Assembly: GCF_009183365.2 (NCBI RefSeq)
Contig: NZ_CP068230.1
Location: forward strand, 4,307,001-4,371,000
Direction of reading: 5' to 3'
Length of the DNA stretch: 64,000 nucleotides
Origin: Shewanella algae
GTDB lineage: Bacteria > Pseudomonadota > Gammaproteobacteria > Enterobacterales > Shewanellaceae
The position numbers and the translations under genes were made by a program. How positions within the stretch are numbered: the first letter of the stretch is position 1; each line of letters starts with the position of its first letter. Below the pieces are notes generated by a model, which was not told the DNA's origin, did not search any database, and saw only the letters and a program-made list of their open reading frames with translations. Below, piece after piece: positions 9,801-16,137 of this stretch.

Positions 9801-10321
9801 GCACCGAGATCGATATCCACATCCGAGTTACCGGTAACATCCAAGGCACCGCCGGAAGCCAGGGCGCCGTCCAGCGATGAGCCGCCCGCTATTTTGACCG
9901 AGCCCGCCACATAAAGGATGGCATTCACTGTGTTTTGACCTGTGATATCCAATGAGCCACGCACATAGATGATCAGGTTTTCCGGTTTTCCCCCTGGGTT
10001 CAGGGTCGCCTTATTGAGAGTTAGACTATCGAAATAGAGCCTGGTAGTGGTCGTAGTGGGATACAGATAACTGCCATGGAAAAAATAACCATAGTTAAAG
10101 TTAAAATCACCGGCAGCCAATGACTGATTGCAGTAGCGTGAATTACCTGGGCAGTAGAGCCCACCAAGGCTAGGAGGCAGATTGGCAGGCGGCACAAAAC
10201 CATCATTGAAATGGTTCCCTGTCGGAGGGTCGGTAAATATATCACTGCACTGAGGCACAGCCAGTGCCAGCGCAGGCAGGCCGCCAAGCAATATCCCGAG
10301 CAAGAGTAATATGCGACTATT
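6869..10321 (-). CDS. mshQ: MSHA biogenesis protein MshQ, lectin-like large exported protein
   Basis: The last and largest msh gene (1150 residues). I chose the GTG at 10321: it overlaps the mshP stop by three bases, has GGAGG nine bases upstream, and gives a clean signal peptide (MNSRILLLLGILLGGLPALALA). An ATG at 10342 in the same frame would add seven residues. After the signal there is a repetitive beta-rich segment (about 90-180, LDITGQNTVNAILYVAGSV). A concanavalin/L-type-lectin-like segment follows (about 195-445), with GGDGVAVILSD and ALDEYGNFSN. A long C-terminal region of the type seen in MshQ homologues completes it. MshQ is thought to be a pilus-associated surface protein; its role is not settled. 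Cysteines are plentiful, fitting an exported, disulfide-bonded protein. Confidence 0.85.
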   Translation of the reverse strand, partial: NSRILLLLGILLGGLPALALAVPQCSDIFTDPPTGNHFNDGFVPPANLPPSLGGLYCPGNSRYCNQSLAAGDFNFNYGYFFHGSYLYPTTTTTRLYFDSLTLNKATLNPGGKPENLIIYVRGSLDITGQNTVNAILYVAGSVKIAGGSSLDGALASGGALDVTGNSDVDIDLGAVDDADFGGMCSNDQTPVLGCFSDDFSSASLSADDWAIKVLGNSVPPSIVGGRLRLTPARGNQATSSTYQRLFPAEGNLVTVEFDYYAWSPQSGTGGDGVAVILSDAAVTPQPGSFGGALGYAQRNDGTPGFAGGWLGVALDEYGNFSNPTEGRVGGPGFRRQAVSIRGAQAGSYRYLTGTVANIYPKIDVRSSYYPAPGHRYKITVDSRQANMAMVSVERDTGAGYQTLVSPFNARSFIGQGSVPTDFYLSLTGSTGGSNNNHEIDNFQVCALDSKAVGEQVHHFEFDYSSAPFTCRAEPITLRACKNASCSELFTGTVTANLSPNPVSNGRWLPASSVTFNGGSTQIQLQKFDQTPLTLGVSSSTPATRPGSDTLCRSGSGPLSTAACRLSFADSGFIFDVADKLANKPETGVLVKAMKSDGTAQCVPAFASTNKTLSLWSEALSAVAGSPKVQLKPTGALSWQDIGSNQAAATPLTLAFDSQGQSRIDINYADAGRVELNTLYTGTTSEGDAGLVMHGADDFVSFPLGFCVEVEQYCQAADASCAPFRRAQENFPLSISAKAWADNGNADLCKNLTTPSYQQADLSLWHKLIAPASGQPGELQLQQYDHLHQQTPENNRLAQAVSEVGVFEFGVTAPLPYEGSVAFPSLVGSAYWQGPSGKTIMPVGRFVPAFFRVDEPSLLPACNGFSYMDQPFEVSYKVSALALDRQVTQNYVGDFAKAYSHYQAANQFDGVALDSRISGGEITSATWVDGLAEFQGQLKFARKDPVATDGPFPLLDIGLEIQDPDKIAELLDSNMQSDFSGDCSVAGSCSAVRLGSQKMRHGRLLLDNTFGPETQILSMAARTEYWDGRGWRLNELDNCSVFNTPLEYQQDQLTLGYHYEPALSAGQSISRSASGGNTVTAFGGEFELLWRALGSSGYRGKVTAPLKTPEWLQWYWNWNGLNDGTLSDPRASAFFGRYRGNDRIISWREVN

Positions 10322-10790
10322 CACGGGCTTCCACCTCCACAACCCGGCTCACTCTCAGGCATTGACTGTCATCTGCCGCGCCCACACCACAACTGCCGCT
10401 CTCGCATACAGCCGTGCTGCGGATACGATACAACTTGGCACTGCCCGGGCTGGTGTCCTGGCTCAAAGTCTCGCAACTGAGCTGTACATTGCAGCCGTGA
10501 AACCCGGTCACATCCGGCGCTGTCCAGCTTGAGCCCACGGCGGCGCAGCCGGCAGTGCCGCCGCTTAAGGGAAACAGCCTGGCCAGGGCCGCATCGGCGC
10601 CGCTGTTGGCAGCGTTGAGCGCCCTTAAGCCCCAGACTTCCAGGTTGACGCTTTCATCGGCGTCGCCGCCAACCCGCAACAGAGTCACCGCCAACAGCGA
10701 CATCACCAATATTACAAAGATGGCTATCACCAAGGCGCTGCCGCCCTGATGCTTTTGCGCATAACAGTGATAATTTCGACTAGGGAACAT
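10317..10790 (-). CDS. mshP: MSHA biogenesis protein MshP (PilX-like minor pilin)
   Basis: A 157-residue type IV pilus accessory protein. The N-terminus QGGSALVIAIFVILVMSLLAVTLL is a pilin-like hydrophobic helix without a canonical prepilin Glu at position 5, as in PilX/GspK-like minor pilins. Several cysteines follow in the C-terminal half. Its ATG lies inside the end of mshO (11-base overlap) and its stop overlaps the mshQ start, so the block mshD-O-P-Q is probably translated as a coupled unit. Confidence 0.82.
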   Translation of the reverse strand: MFPSRNYHCYAQKHQGGSALVIAIFVILVMSLLAVTLLRVGGDADESVNLEVWGLRALNAANSGADAALARLFPLSGGTAGCAAVGSSWTAPDVTGFHGCNVQLSCETLSQDTSPGSAKLYRIRSTAVCESGSCGVGAADDSQCLRVSRVVEVEARE

Positions 10791-11616
10791 TGATCACCTG
10801 CACTTGATGTTGATACTGAAAATGCTCTCCGACGACCGAGAACTCTGGCCGCAATTGCACTATGGCGTTGTTGACCAGAGTGGCAGGCAACAGCTGCACC
10901 GCCGGGTTGGTGGCAATATCATTGCTCAAGCCTTCGGCCATCAAGGCTCCAGAGCCCATAGTATCGGGCAGAGGTTGACCGGCATGATAACCATAGTTGC
11001 TATAACGGCGAATGCTGCCATCCACCGAAGAAAAGCAGTAGCTGACAGGTTGCCCGGCCACATAAAAACGCTTCGCCGGTGAGGCTTCGGCAAAATTAAC
11101 CGCAGCGGCAAACTGCAGCGTCAGCTGTGAGCCATTGAGCACCACCTTATCTATGGCGTGGCGCTTGTTGCTGCCACTGCCATAAATCTCCGCATTGGTC
11201 AGCGGGTATACCAACAGCTGTTCACCGGCCGAAATAGCCGTTGCCGGCGCAAACACTGTGGCAGTGTCCGCCTGGACATCCGGCGCCAGAGGCAATGACA
11301 GATAGCTGCCGCTGGCACTGATGGGCAGAAACTCCAAACACTGCAGCTGAGAGCTGGACTGCAACCTGAGACTGGAAGGCACGGCATTACGCAGCTCCCG
11401 GCTCAGTCGCTCCATCACGAAACGACTGCTGCCCAGCACTCTGTCGACGGCGGTAGAATCCACAAAAATACGGGTACCAAAGATAATAAAGCTGCTGACA
11501 CCCACCACCAGAATCCCCAGGATAAGGATCACTGTGACCAACTCCACCAAGGTAAAGCCCTTGGCGAAACCTTGTCCTTTGAGCTGTATGAATCTCTTAC
11601 CCTGCCTGCTGCGCAT
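10780..11616 (-). CDS. mshO: MSHA minor pilin MshO (PilW/GspJ-like)
   Basis: A 278-residue minor pilin. The leader ends at KG and is followed by FTLVELVTVILILGILVVG, the class III prepilin signal with Glu at +5, which is cleaved by the prepilin peptidase. The region after it, RFVMERLSRELRNAVPSSLR, is characteristic of the GspJ/PilW subgroup, which sits at pilus or pseudopilus tips. The leader is long (about 19 residues). The ATG shares one base with the mshD stop (TGATG). Confidence 0.87.
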   Translation of the reverse strand: MRSRQGKRFIQLKGQGFAKGFTLVELVTVILILGILVVGVSSFIIFGTRIFVDSTAVDRVLGSSRFVMERLSRELRNAVPSSLRLQSSSQLQCLEFLPISASGSYLSLPLAPDVQADTATVFAPATAISAGEQLLVYPLTNAEIYGSGSNKRHAIDKVVLNGSQLTLQFAAAVNFAEASPAKRFYVAGQPVSYCFSSVDGSIRRYSNYGYHAGQPLPDTMGSGALMAEGLSNDIATNPAVQLLPATLVNNAIVQLRPEFSVVGEHFQYQHQVQVINVP

Positions 11617-12116
11617 CAGAAATTACTCCTCAGCACGTCGTAACGGATAGCCTCGCCCGCAGGGGTAGTTACCGTGACAGTCACCAACTTGCTGTTGGCT
11701 TGATACTGGGATACCTGGACGCTGAGACTGTACCCAGGGTAGTGACTCAGGTAACTCAGGCTGGAATTAAGCATCAGGCTCTGCTCGTTAAGGCCATGGT
11801 AATCGTCGATATCGTCAAACTGATCCCGACTCTCACCATCCGGGCCATAATCGCTAACCTGGGTACAACTGACACCGCCCAAACCGTCACAGGCGGGCAG
11901 GCCACCGTTGGCGCCGCTATGCTCATCATAACGCTTGCCCCAGATTTCATTGATCACAGCCTGAGCCAACTCGGCGCTGCGCACTCTATGCAGGGTCTGC
12001 GCCGCGTGATCACTTTGGGGAAACAGCACGCTGGTCAACAGCACCAGGGCGATACCGAGCACCAACATGCCGATCACCAGCTCTATCAGGGTGAATCCCC
12101 GCGCTTCAGCCCTCAT
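11616..12116 (-). CDS. mshD: MSHA minor pilin MshD (PilV/GspI-like)
   Basis: A 166-residue minor pilin with leader MRAEARG and cleavage before FTLIELVIGMLVLGIALVLL, Glu at +5. The segment RSAELAQAVINEIWGKRYDEH resembles the GspI/PilV family. Two cysteines near residue 75-85 could form a disulfide. The start overlaps mshC by 11 bases. Its position between mshC and mshO is the same as in Vibrio cholerae. Confidence 0.87.
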   Translation of the reverse strand: MRAEARGFTLIELVIGMLVLGIALVLLTSVLFPQSDHAAQTLHRVRSAELAQAVINEIWGKRYDEHSGANGGLPACDGLGGVSCTQVSDYGPDGESRDQFDDIDDYHGLNEQSLMLNSSLSYLSHYPGYSLSVQVSQYQANSKLVTVTVTTPAGEAIRYDVLRSNF

Positions 12117-12573
12117 GGATATAGCCCTCGGACTCTATGGCGATAGTCAGGGTTTCATCGGCGACCACAGAGAGGCAGGCGCCACTGCAGGCAAGGTTGG
12201 TGCGGCCCAAAGCATCGAACTGGATCTGAAAACTGTCAGCACCGTTACTTTGAAGCAGTATCCGGGTATTACGCGGCAGACTTTCGGCGCTATTGTTGCG
12301 GATGACGCTCGTACAGTCCTGGGTCAAATGGCTGAGTTGATAAGCGCCGCTGCTGATGGAGAGCCGATAGCAACGGTCGGGATTATTGAGTGCCAACATC
12401 TGAGTCTTTTGCAACTCGGCAATCAATTCCTGTCGCAGCGTCCAGGCGCTGTAACTGCTGGAGGATACCAATTTTGGCAGCACCACGACGGAAAGTATGG
12501 CCAGCAACATGATAGTCACTACCAACTCCACCAGAGTAAATCCCCGGGTGCCTGTCCCCTTGGTCACAGCCAT
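12106..12573 (-). CDS. mshC: MSHA minor pilin MshC (GspH/FimT-like)
   Basis: A 155-residue minor pilin. Cleavage is predicted at TRG before FTLVELVVTIMLLAILSVVV (Glu at +5). I prefer the ATG at 12573 (MAVTKGTGTRG leader) because GCGGGAA lies a few bases upstream. An ATG seven codons earlier at 12594 lies within a perfect inverted repeat (12591-12610) and has a poorer ribosome site. The body fits the GspH/FimT type, with two cysteine pairs. It is separated from the second mshA pilin by about 100 bases that include a terminator. Confidence 0.84.
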   Translation of the reverse strand: MAVTKGTGTRGFTLVELVVTIMLLAILSVVVLPKLVSSSSYSAWTLRQELIAELQKTQMLALNNPDRCYRLSISSGAYQLSHLTQDCTSVIRNNSAESLPRNTRILLQSNGADSFQIQFDALGRTNLACSGACLSVVADETLTIAIESEGYIHEG

Positions 12574-12590
12574 ATGATTTCCCGCCAATT

Positions 12591-12610
12591 CCATACTCAG
12601 TCAAGTATGG
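12591..12610. repeat. Inverted repeat at the upstream mshC start
   Basis: CCATACT (12591-12597) and AGTATGG (12604-12610) are perfect inverted copies around a 6-base centre. The repeat covers one of the two possible mshC start codons (12592-12594). It could be a small translation-controlling hairpin or an operator; there is no U tract, so it is not a terminator. Confidence 0.5.
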
Positions 12611-12641
12611 CAAATAAGCCCAATAGTTTGAATCCTGACGT

Positions 12642-12670
12642 AAAAAAGGCCTGCTTGGCAGGCCTTTTCA
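12642..12670 (-). terminator. Intra-operon terminator after the MshA-type pilins
   Basis: GGCCTGC (12648-12654), three-base loop, GCAGGCC (12658-12664), flanked by A residues on one side and T residues on the other. On the minus strand the stem is followed by six T, a classic Rho-independent terminator. It lies 12 bases past the stop of the second pilin and upstream of mshC, so most transcripts of the abundant pilins should stop here, with partial read-through to mshC-Q. Confidence 0.8.
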
Positions 12671-12681
12671 GCTACAGGCTA

Positions 12682-13182
12682 TTAGCAGTTGGTATCCACG
12701 ATCTCATATACGGGCAATGAGTTACTGGTAGCTTCCGAATACTCAACAAAGCATTTATAGGTGTCTGAAGGCGTTGTTCCCTTACGATAAATGATCACAT
12801 CAGCAGCACTGACATTGGCTGCGCTGGGAGCTGCGATAACCCAGTCCCCGCTGGAGGTGGTATCTGCTTCCAGAATCTTGAGAATATTGGTTGCATCAGC
12901 CTTCACATATCCATATACAGCAGTGATATCCGCACTATCATCCCCTGTAAGATCAACATTGTCACCATTGCTACCGTCGTCTTTTTCTTTACCTTGAATA
13001 GCAGCTTTCGAATAGAGCAAGGAATTACCGCCCTGTAACGCTGCTTTCATACCAGAAAGAGTTGACTTGGTTGCATCTGATTGCAGATTCAAAAACTTAG
13101 GCGCTGCAGTGACGGCCAGTATCCCCAAAATGATAATCACCACCACTAATTCAATCAGCGTAAAACCCTGTTGTTTTTTCAT
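12682..13182 (-). CDS. mshA2: MshA-type pilin, second tandem copy
   Basis: A 166-residue type IVa pilin: leader MKKQQG, then FTLIELVVVIIILGILAVTAAPKF with Glu at +5. It shares the N-terminal ~55 residues (LNLQSDA.STL.GMKAALQG) with the neighbouring pilin at 13200-13718, but the globular domain differs strongly. It ends in Cys and has a second Cys about 25 residues earlier, the usual C-terminal disulfide loop. A strong terminator follows. One of the two copies is presumably the major MSHA subunit and the other a variant or minor subunit; sequence alone does not decide. The symbol mshA2 is provisional. Confidence 0.88.
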   Translation of the reverse strand: MKKQQGFTLIELVVVIIILGILAVTAAPKFLNLQSDATKSTLSGMKAALQGGNSLLYSKAAIQGKEKDDGSNGDNVDLTGDDSADITAVYGYVKADATNILKILEADTTSSGDWVIAAPSAANVSAADVIIYRKGTTPSDTYKCFVEYSEATSNSLPVYEIVDTNC

Positions 13183-13199
13183 TTTCTATTCCTTTCAAA

Positions 13200-13718
13200 T
13201 TAGCAATCTGTACCAGTTACCACATACTGTGGCAACGAAGTTGCTGTGGCTGGGGTATAGTTAATACGACAGGCCTCACTGCCTTTCTTACCCTTGGGGA
13301 CAATAATGAAAGAAGTGTCACTGACATAGATCACCCCAAAGTCTTCAGTTGCAACGGTATCTGTTCCGGTAATAGCCTCGAAAGTATTGTCCATAGCTTT
13401 TTCCAGATTGGTTTTCACTGTGGTGGAATTGGCCGCACTGTCCAAATATCCATAATCCACAGTAACACTAATATCACTGTTACCGCTCTTGCCAATGACA
13501 ACACTCTCACCCGTAGTTTTACCTTGACCGGCAATAACAGCCTTGGAATACACCATGGCATTGGCCCCCTGAAGTGCCGCCTTCATTCCCTGAAGGGTAG
13601 ACACCCTGGCATCGGATTGCAGATTGATAAACTTGGGCGCAGCGACCACCGCCAGAATACCGAGAATTATGATCACCACCACCAGTTCAATCAGGGTGAA
13701 ACCTTGTTGCCTTTGCAT
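13200..13718 (-). CDS. mshA: MshA-type pilin, first tandem copy (probable major pilin)
   Basis: A 172-residue type IVa pilin: leader MQRQQG, mature N-terminus FTLIELVVVIIILGILAVVAAPKF. The globular domain has a disulfide pair near the C-terminus (EACRINY and the terminal GTDC). Its position directly after mshB corresponds to mshA of Vibrio cholerae, so this is the better candidate for the major subunit of the mannose-sensitive haemagglutinin pilus. Only 17 bases separate it from the second pilin and 34 from mshB. AAAGGAAAGC supplies a ribosome site. Confidence 0.9.
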   Translation of the reverse strand: MQRQQGFTLIELVVVIIILGILAVVAAPKFINLQSDARVSTLQGMKAALQGANAMVYSKAVIAGQGKTTGESVVIGKSGNSDISVTVDYGYLDSAANSTTVKTNLEKAMDNTFEAITGTDTVATEDFGVIYVSDTSFIIVPKGKKGSEACRINYTPATATSLPQYVVTGTDC

Positions 13719-13752
13719 AGCGCTTTCCTTTAGTTCAAAAAATTCAATTCAA

Positions 13753-14355
13753 TCAGTTGCTAAAACTCAATACCTGGCCGGTACCCGGGTTATAGGTAAT
13801 TCCCTTGGCGCCTGTGGTGTTGAGATCCGGCGCCGGTGTCGCCACCCCTGAGCTTTGATCCAGCACCAGAGATGCCACCTGATGGTAGACGCAGAGATCC
13901 AGCCCGGTTACCACAGTGCCGTCAATGGCTGTAGCGCTTGCACCTGCTCCTTCCAAGGCCCTGACGGTATAGCGTTGTTCTCTGGCATCGGCACTGTAAA
14001 GCACATTCTTGGGTGCACTCTGCAACACGGTATTGAACACTTGCTGGCAACTGGCATCATCCATGGAAGTGGCCGAGGTATTGCCAGTACCGGTCGGATA
14101 GCCGAAGCGGGTATCCAGAGACACTGTCGTACCATCGAGGATCACCGAGTTGTTACGGCGACCATCGACCTCCCATTGGGAGCGCACAAAACTGACTGCA
14201 GTGGCGAGGCCACCTGTTACACCTTCGAGACTGGCATCCTCGGCATCATCTGTCACATTCAAAAAACGCGGAATAGCGGTTGCAGCCAGCAGGCCCAGGA
14301 TCACTATCACTATCACCAGCTCGATTAACGAGAAGCCTTGCATCTGTCGTTTCAT
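13753..14355 (-). CDS. mshB: MSHA minor pilin MshB
   Basis: A 200-residue prepilin with leader MKRQMQG and mature start FSLIELVIVIVILGLLAATAIPRF. It resembles MshA in the first 60 residues (VTDDAEDASLEGVTGGLATAVSFVRSQW) but has a longer body with two cysteines. MshB is needed for pilus assembly in Vibrio and precedes mshA there too. GGAGG lies upstream of the ATG. The 65-base gap after mshF is the longest within the msh genes up to this point and may hold a promoter. Confidence 0.88.
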   Translation of the reverse strand: MKRQMQGFSLIELVIVIVILGLLAATAIPRFLNVTDDAEDASLEGVTGGLATAVSFVRSQWEVDGRRNNSVILDGTTVSLDTRFGYPTGTGNTSATSMDDASCQQVFNTVLQSAPKNVLYSADAREQRYTVRALEGAGASATAIDGTVVTGLDLCVYHQVASLVLDQSSGVATPAPDLNTTGAKGITYNPGTGQVLSFSN

Positions 14356-14383
14356 CTAGGTTTCCTCCACCTGTTCGCCACTG

Positions 14384-14412
14384 ATTTTAGCAGTTCCGTT
14401 AAGATAAAAAAC
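14384..14412 (-). promoter_or_regulatory. Possible promoter of the pilin block (mshB onwards)
   Basis: On the minus strand TAAAAT (14384-14389) matches a -10 box at five of six positions, about 30 bases upstream of the mshB ATG. A T-rich segment lies where a -35 would be, without a good match. In Vibrio cholerae the msh genes form two operons that split at this same point, which supports a promoter here. The exact boxes are uncertain. Confidence 0.35.
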
Positions 14413-14420
14413 CAACTCGG

Positions 14421-14915
14421 TCAATAATCTGTATCAGCTGTCAAAAAAATGACCCTGCCGGTGTCCATTTGATAACTCAGGCTCTCACCGGCAGGGCTCA
14501 TATAGCGGCAGCTTTGATCCTGGCCGAGAAACTGCACCCGGATAACAGCCCTATCCGGCATGCCTCCCAGAAGCTGTTGCCAAAGAGCCACACAGCCGCT
14601 GTCATCCCGGCTGGGCGCCTGTGGCCAACCGGCCTTATTCATAGCCAATTGACCTGGAGGCTCTGGTCGTTCCAGCGTCTGCCAATCCAGTTGCATCTGT
14701 TCAGGGCGTCCCAGGCTCAGCCACTGGGATCTCACCATGGCCAATACATTCAGCAACCTGTGGTGTTCAAGCTGCAACCCTCTGGCCGACACCTGATCCA
14801 CGGCTGAAAAATAACGTACTCCCAACACCGCCAGAATGACCAACAACAGCAGCAGTGCGGCCAGTCTGGCGAAGGTTCGCAGCAGATCTTCCTCGGCCTG
14901 ATGCTGGCTTGGCAT
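14421..14915 (-). CDS. mshF: MSHA biogenesis protein MshF
   Basis: A 164-residue bitopic membrane protein of the pilus assembly block. The ATG at 14915 overlaps the mshG stop (TGATG) and has GGGAGG six bases upstream, so the longer frame starting at 14951 is not used. A membrane helix at about residues 18-36 (LAALLLLLVILAVLGV) is followed by a periplasmic domain with two cysteines. The overall plan is pilin-like but there is no prepilin cleavage motif. Its biochemical role is unknown; placement between mshG and mshB is conserved. Confidence 0.8.
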   Translation of the reverse strand: MPSQHQAEEDLLRTFARLAALLLLLVILAVLGVRYFSAVDQVSARGLQLEHHRLLNVLAMVRSQWLSLGRPEQMQLDWQTLERPEPPGQLAMNKAGWPQAPSRDDSGCVALWQQLLGGMPDRAVIRVQFLGQDQSCRYMSPAGESLSYQMDTGRVIFLTADTDY

Positions 14916-16135
14916 CAGCGGCCTCCCTTGACCACATTGAGCATGTCCCACATAGGTAGATAGATACCCAGGGCCAGGATCAGCACCACAATGGCCACTA
15001 TGCCGATCAAAATAGGTTCCAGCCTCGCAGTGAGGTTCTTGAGGTCATAATCTACCTCACCTTCGTAAAAATCGGCGGCATCATTGAGCAGTTGATCTAT
15101 ACGGCCGGTTTCTTCCCCAACAGCAACCATCTGCAACACCAGGGGCGTAAACAGCTGGCTCTGATTGGAAACCCTCAGCATGGATTCCCCCGCTTCGACC
15201 CCGCGGCGCATGTTGACGATTCTGTCGTGCATGTAGCTGTTGTCTACGGCATCGGCCACCAAGCTGAGCGCCTGAGTCATGGGCACTCCGGCCCCCAGCA
15301 TCATGGCAAAACTGCGGCAATAACGGGCCAGAGTCGAGCGTTCGATTATGGAACCCACCGCTGGAATATGCAGTTTCCAGCGATCCCACTGTTTTTCGCC
15401 CTTCTCGGTTCTATGCCAATAACGCACCCCGAGTACAGTTACTACCAACCCCACCAGCATCAAGGGCCAGTAATTGACAAACAGGTTGGAGGTACCGATA
15501 AGCAGCCGGGTCGCCCAAGGCAATTCGGCACCGAAGCGGGAAAACATTTCAGCGAACTTGGGGATCACCATAATATTGAGGATCACCAGTGCCAGTGCCA
15601 CCGCCAACAGAACAAACATGGGATAACGCATGGCAGACTTGATCCGTCTGCGGGTTTCCTGCTCCCGCTCGATATAACCGGACAACTGCAGAAAAGCATC
15701 TTCCAGTTTGCCCGTGTTCTCTCCCACATGAACCATGGAGACGAACAAGGCGTCGAACACATCCGGATGGTGGTTCATTGCCGACGACAGCGGCCGTCCG
15801 GCGGTCAACTGTTCAGAGACATCCTGCAATGCCTCTTTCATCCGTTTGGAATGGGTGGTTTCCGACAGCCCGGCAATGGCTCGCAGAATAGGAATGCCGG
15901 AGCGGGTCAGGGAGTACATCTGCCGGGTAAATATCTGCAGCTCATCCAGGCCAACCCTACGCTTGAGCAAACCTTTGAGACTGAGATCCGGGCCAGGCTT
16001 GAGCTCAACAAGCTCCAACGGGATCACGGCTCTGGCCAGCAACAGATCGGCCGCCACGCTCTCTGAGGCAGCATCCAATTGTCCCTTGACCTGTTCACCG
16101 CGGGCATCCCGGCCCCGGTAGCTATAGAGCGGCAT
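14915..16135 (-). CDS. mshG: MSHA inner-membrane platform protein MshG (PilC/GspF family)
   Basis: The polytopic platform of the pilus machine. The 406 residues contain the two GspF domains: residues about 65-190 (FTRQMYSLTRSGIPILRAI) and 270-395 (YCRSFAMMLGAGVPMTQAL, VAVGEETGRIDQLL). Three to four membrane helices lie between and after them. It couples to the MshE ATPase, whose stop lies two bases upstream of this ATG, and is followed by mshF with an overlapping start. Confidence 0.92.
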   Translation of the reverse strand: MPLYSYRGRDARGEQVKGQLDAASESVAADLLLARAVIPLELVELKPGPDLSLKGLLKRRVGLDELQIFTRQMYSLTRSGIPILRAIAGLSETTHSKRMKEALQDVSEQLTAGRPLSSAMNHHPDVFDALFVSMVHVGENTGKLEDAFLQLSGYIEREQETRRRIKSAMRYPMFVLLAVALALVILNIMVIPKFAEMFSRFGAELPWATRLLIGTSNLFVNYWPLMLVGLVVTVLGVRYWHRTEKGEKQWDRWKLHIPAVGSIIERSTLARYCRSFAMMLGAGVPMTQALSLVADAVDNSYMHDRIVNMRRGVEAGESMLRVSNQSQLFTPLVLQMVAVGEETGRIDQLLNDAADFYEGEVDYDLKNLTARLEPILIGIVAIVVLILALGIYLPMWDMLNVVKGGR

Positions 16136-16137
16136 AA

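Noticed and set aside
15092..16066. Plus-strand open frame of 324 codons
   Set aside because: Antisense to mshG; His/Gln-rich translation typical of shadow frames.
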